From contig CALEST010000201.1 in assembly GCA_937907555.1 (NCBI GenBank), positions 1-8,621 of the forward strand: 8,621 nucleotides of DNA, read 5' to 3'. Positions 7,601 through 8,621 of the stretch are shown here, one piece after another; position 1 is the stretch's first letter, and the number at the start of each line of letters is the position of its first letter. This DNA is from an uncultured Sediminibacterium sp. (GTDB lineage: Bacteria; Bacteroidota; Bacteroidia; Chitinophagales; Chitinophagaceae). The translations under genes and the position numbers were made by a program. The notes beneath the pieces are model-generated. The model had not been told where the DNA came from, made no database searches, and saw only the letters and a program-made list of their open reading frames with translations.

Positions 7601-8621
7601 CTACGAGTGCCAGAATAGGTAAATAAACGATCAATATAATTATTTCACCAAAAGCAGCACTATTTCTAATTTTCGAAGCCGACTCAAATACTTCTGTATC
7701 CATTTCTGCCTGTGTTAGCCTTGTATTTTGCTTTCGCAAGCCGAGGTGGTGCATGGTTGCTTCTACGATAATCACCGCTCCGTCCACAATCAAACCAAAA
7801 TCAATAGCACCTAAACTCATCAGGTTACCAGAAACACCAAACAGGTTCATCAACGAAATAGCAAAAAGCATGGCAAGCGGAATGACGGAAGCCACTATCA
7901 ACCCGGAACGGATATTGCCAAGGAAAACCACCAATACAAAGATTACAATCAACGCACCTTCAATAAGGTTAGTTTTTACAGTTCCTATCGCCCTGCTAAC
8001 TAAAGCGCTTCTGTCAAGAAAGGGTTCAATGACCACACCTTCAGGCAAACTTTTCTGAATCTGTAATATTTTATCTTTTACACTGTTAATTACAATACTG
8101 GAATTTGCTCCTTTCAACATTAAAACAATACCACCAACTACTTCGCCTTCTGCGTTACGGGTTAACGCACCATATTGCGTGGCATGACCCAACTGTACCA
8201 TTGCAATATCTCTTATCAACACGGGTGCGCCACCGGAAGTTCTTGTAACAACAATTTTTTCTATATCAGAAATTGTTTTAATAAATCCTTCACTGCGGAT
8301 AAAATAAGCATTGGGTTTTTTATCTATATATGCACCGCCAGTATTCTGGTTATTTTTTTCAAGAGCATTAAATACATCCGCTATCGACAAATTATAACTG
8401 CGAAGTTTATCTGTATTCAATGCAATTTCATATTGCTTTAAAAGACCGCCAAAACTGCTTACATCAGCAATACCGGGTGTCCCAAGCAACTGACGACGGA
8501 CTATCCAGTCCTGAATCGTTCGAAGCGACATGGCGTCATATTTATTTTCATACCCTTTTTTAGCATGTAAAACATATTGATAAATATCACATAATCTATT
8601 AGAAATATAATAAATATCAAG
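4626..8621 (-). CDS. czcA: CzcA-type heavy-metal RND efflux permease fused to a CzcC/TolC-like outer-membrane channel (5' end missing)
   Basis: Proton-driven pump of the HME-RND family that exports divalent metal from periplasm or cytoplasm across the outer membrane with the adaptor encoded next. The frame is open to the window edge: upstream of the Met at 8531, 30 more codons contain DIYQYVL and KKGYENKYDAM, typical CzcA sequence, so that Met is internal and about 115-120 residues are missing. Numbering from it: LRTIQDWIVRRQLLGTPG at 3-20; the TM4 motif D244-FGLIV-D250-GAVIIV-E257, which matches the Zn/Co/Cd (CzcA) pattern and not CusA; the pore-domain stretch EIPTDPMPIE at 458-467; membrane segments at about 190-345, 380-400 and 717-873. 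The RND part ends near residue 880. A signal-peptide-like segment (881-906) follows, then a complete outer-membrane efflux protein (about 907-1301) with two OEP repeats (about 913-1090 and 1112-1290). The stop is TAA at 4628-4626. Family call very secure; exact metal is inference. Confidence 0.96.
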   Translation of the reverse strand, partial: LDIYYISNRLCDIYQYVLHAKKGYENKYDAMSLRTIQDWIVRRQLLGTPGIADVSSFGGLLKQYEIALNTDKLRSYNLSIADVFNALEKNNQNTGGAYIDKKPNAYFIRSEGFIKTISDIEKIVVTRTSGGAPVLIRDIAMVQLGHATQYGALTRNAEGEVVGGIVLMLKGANSSIVINSVKDKILQIQKSLPEGVVIEPFLDRSALVSRAIGTVKTNLIEGALIVIFVLVVFLGNIRSGLIVASVIPLAMLFAISLMNLFGVSGNLMSLGAIDFGLIVDGAVIIVEATMHHLGLRKQNTRLTQAEMDTEVFESASKIRNSAAFGEIIILIVYLPILALVGIEGKMFGPMAQTVSFAILGAFLLSLTYVPMMSALILSKKISHRENFSDKMMKFFQRLYTPLIRGALKMKLLVVSIAVGVFIISLIIFKTLGGEFIPTLEEGDFAVETRLLTGSSLSQTIDKIMQASDLLMKKFPEVKEVIGKIGASEIPTDPMPIEACDITILLKDKKEWTSAHNREELAEMMQKELEKIPGVSYGLSQPIQLRFNELISGVRQDVGIKIFGEDLDVLADLAKKIGVIVPTVKGAEDLYVEQVTGLPQIMVKLNRDKIAQFGLNVEDINRTISAAFAGEAAGIVYEGEKRFDMVVRLEKTGRQSIDDVKGLFIATPDGNQVPLEQVADVNMQLGPNQIQREDAKRRIIVGFNTRGRDISSVVKEIQEKIEKQVKMPPGYFITYGGQFKNLEEANKRLSVAVPVALALILLLLYFTFGSIKYSLLIFTAIPMSAIGGVFALWLRGMPFSISAGVGFIALFGVAVLNGIVLISEFNRLKKEGMTDINAIILKGTSIRLRPVLMTATVASLGFLPMALSTGSGAEVQKPLATVVIGGLITATFLTLVVLPVLYTWFEKIKPKMMKSDVVKGVASLLILFLTSSFAANAQQPKIVINLSDAVASAMKNNPLVKVGTLDISYQQQLKKTVKDYGKTNFGVTFGQYNSRIAYDNNFSINQGILNPGYFKSLIKLSESNIKSSELQLRIYQTELAANTKISYYQLIFWMEEIRLLKELLSIYENILKSSALRYKTGETNALENYNAESKVNETKAQLRSAEEDYRIELNRLKVFTADSSVTSIADTLLVEKRIQVNFDTAAIAANPTLAFIKQQIDIANKEKAVEQSRLRPDFSVGYFNQSLVGYQTVNGVDKYYGVGSRFQGVNLGISIPIFARAQKEKVKAAEVNRVRREAELTNYQFTLQGELTTLFGELQKQKVQINYYRNTALPQANLIITQAQRAFTAGEIGYYELTQSLNNAVVVKQGYTKLLNQYNQTVIAIEFIGGIN
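5814..5891 (-). other. Signal-peptide-like segment at the junction of the RND permease and channel domains
   Basis: Residues 881-906 (counted from the Met at 8531) begin with two adjacent methionines and a basic stretch with Lys883 and Lys888. A hydrophobic core GVASLLILFL follows, then an A-N-A site before Gln907, fitting the signal peptidase I AXA rule. This is the layout of a free-standing CzcC start placed inside the fused reading frame. Since RND permeases end in the cytoplasm, this segment can carry the channel domain across the inner membrane. Whether it is cleaved, stays as a membrane helix, or serves as a secondary translation start cannot be told from sequence. Confidence 0.7.

Noticed and set aside
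328..8441. Plus-strand open frames (for example 5791-6333, 1363-1683, 7753-8058, 7114-7428)
   Set aside because: All lie antisense to well-supported conserved genes, show low-complexity Thr/Ser/Pro/Ile-rich translations and no recognisable domain.
8529..8531. Met at 8531 as the start of the RND gene
   Set aside because: Thirty further in-frame codons upstream encode CzcA-like sequence up to the window edge, so this Met is internal.
4626..8621. Frameshift or assembly error joining two genes
   Set aside because: The permease and channel domains are joined in one uninterrupted frame with both domains intact, and such fusions are known in Bacteroidota as I recall.
1..8621. CRISPR array, tRNA, rRNA, insertion sequence or toxin-antitoxin module
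   Set aside because: No spaced direct repeats, cloverleaf-like segments, transposase motifs or paired small genes were seen on either strand.

Overview
The window looks like a piece of a Bacteroidota chromosome or metal-resistance island. The reasons are AT-rich DNA (roughly 40% GC by eye), AT-rich leaders with mostly no Shine-Dalgarno sequence, and a CzcA-type RND pump fused at its C-terminus to a TolC/CzcC-like outer-membrane channel, an architecture I recall as common in that phylum. The genus cannot be fixed; a Chitinophagaceae- or Sphingobacteriaceae-like source is a guess.

All convincing genes lie on the minus strand, so transcription runs from the right edge to the left. In that order: (1) 8621-4626, a heavy-metal RND permease fused to an outer-membrane efflux protein, open at its 5' end because the gene runs off the window; (2) 4599-3385, the lipoprotein periplasmic adaptor (CzcB/CusB type); (3) a 226-bp spacer holding a GC-rich imperfect hairpin (3305-3375) and a possible 37-codon ORF (3283-3170); (4) 3158-2691, a short MgtC/SapB-family membrane protein; (5) 2652-2038, a NicO/UreH-like membrane protein with a histidine-rich loop; (6) 2027-105, a P1B-2 type Zn/Cd/Pb-transporting ATPase without a heavy-metal-associated domain. 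Short gaps (26, 38 and 10 bp, plus the 226-bp spacer) suggest one transcript, or two if the spacer carries a terminator or promoter. The last 104 bp hold only a weak stem candidate.

Together the genes make a two-stage divalent-metal detoxification set. The P-type ATPase, and perhaps the NicO-like protein, would move metal from cytoplasm to periplasm. The CzcA-CzcC fusion with its adaptor would then move it across the outer membrane. Two independent signatures point to Zn/Cd/Co rather than Cu/Ag: the DFG...D...E motif in the RND membrane domain, and the CPC, TM7 Lys and TM8 Asp set in the ATPase. No regulator is visible; it may lie beyond the right edge.

No clearly new system is evident. The points most worth a second look are the signal-peptide-like segment inside the pump-channel fusion, the hairpin and small ORF upstream of mgtC, and the abrupt AT-rich, motif-degraded last ~80 bp at the right edge.
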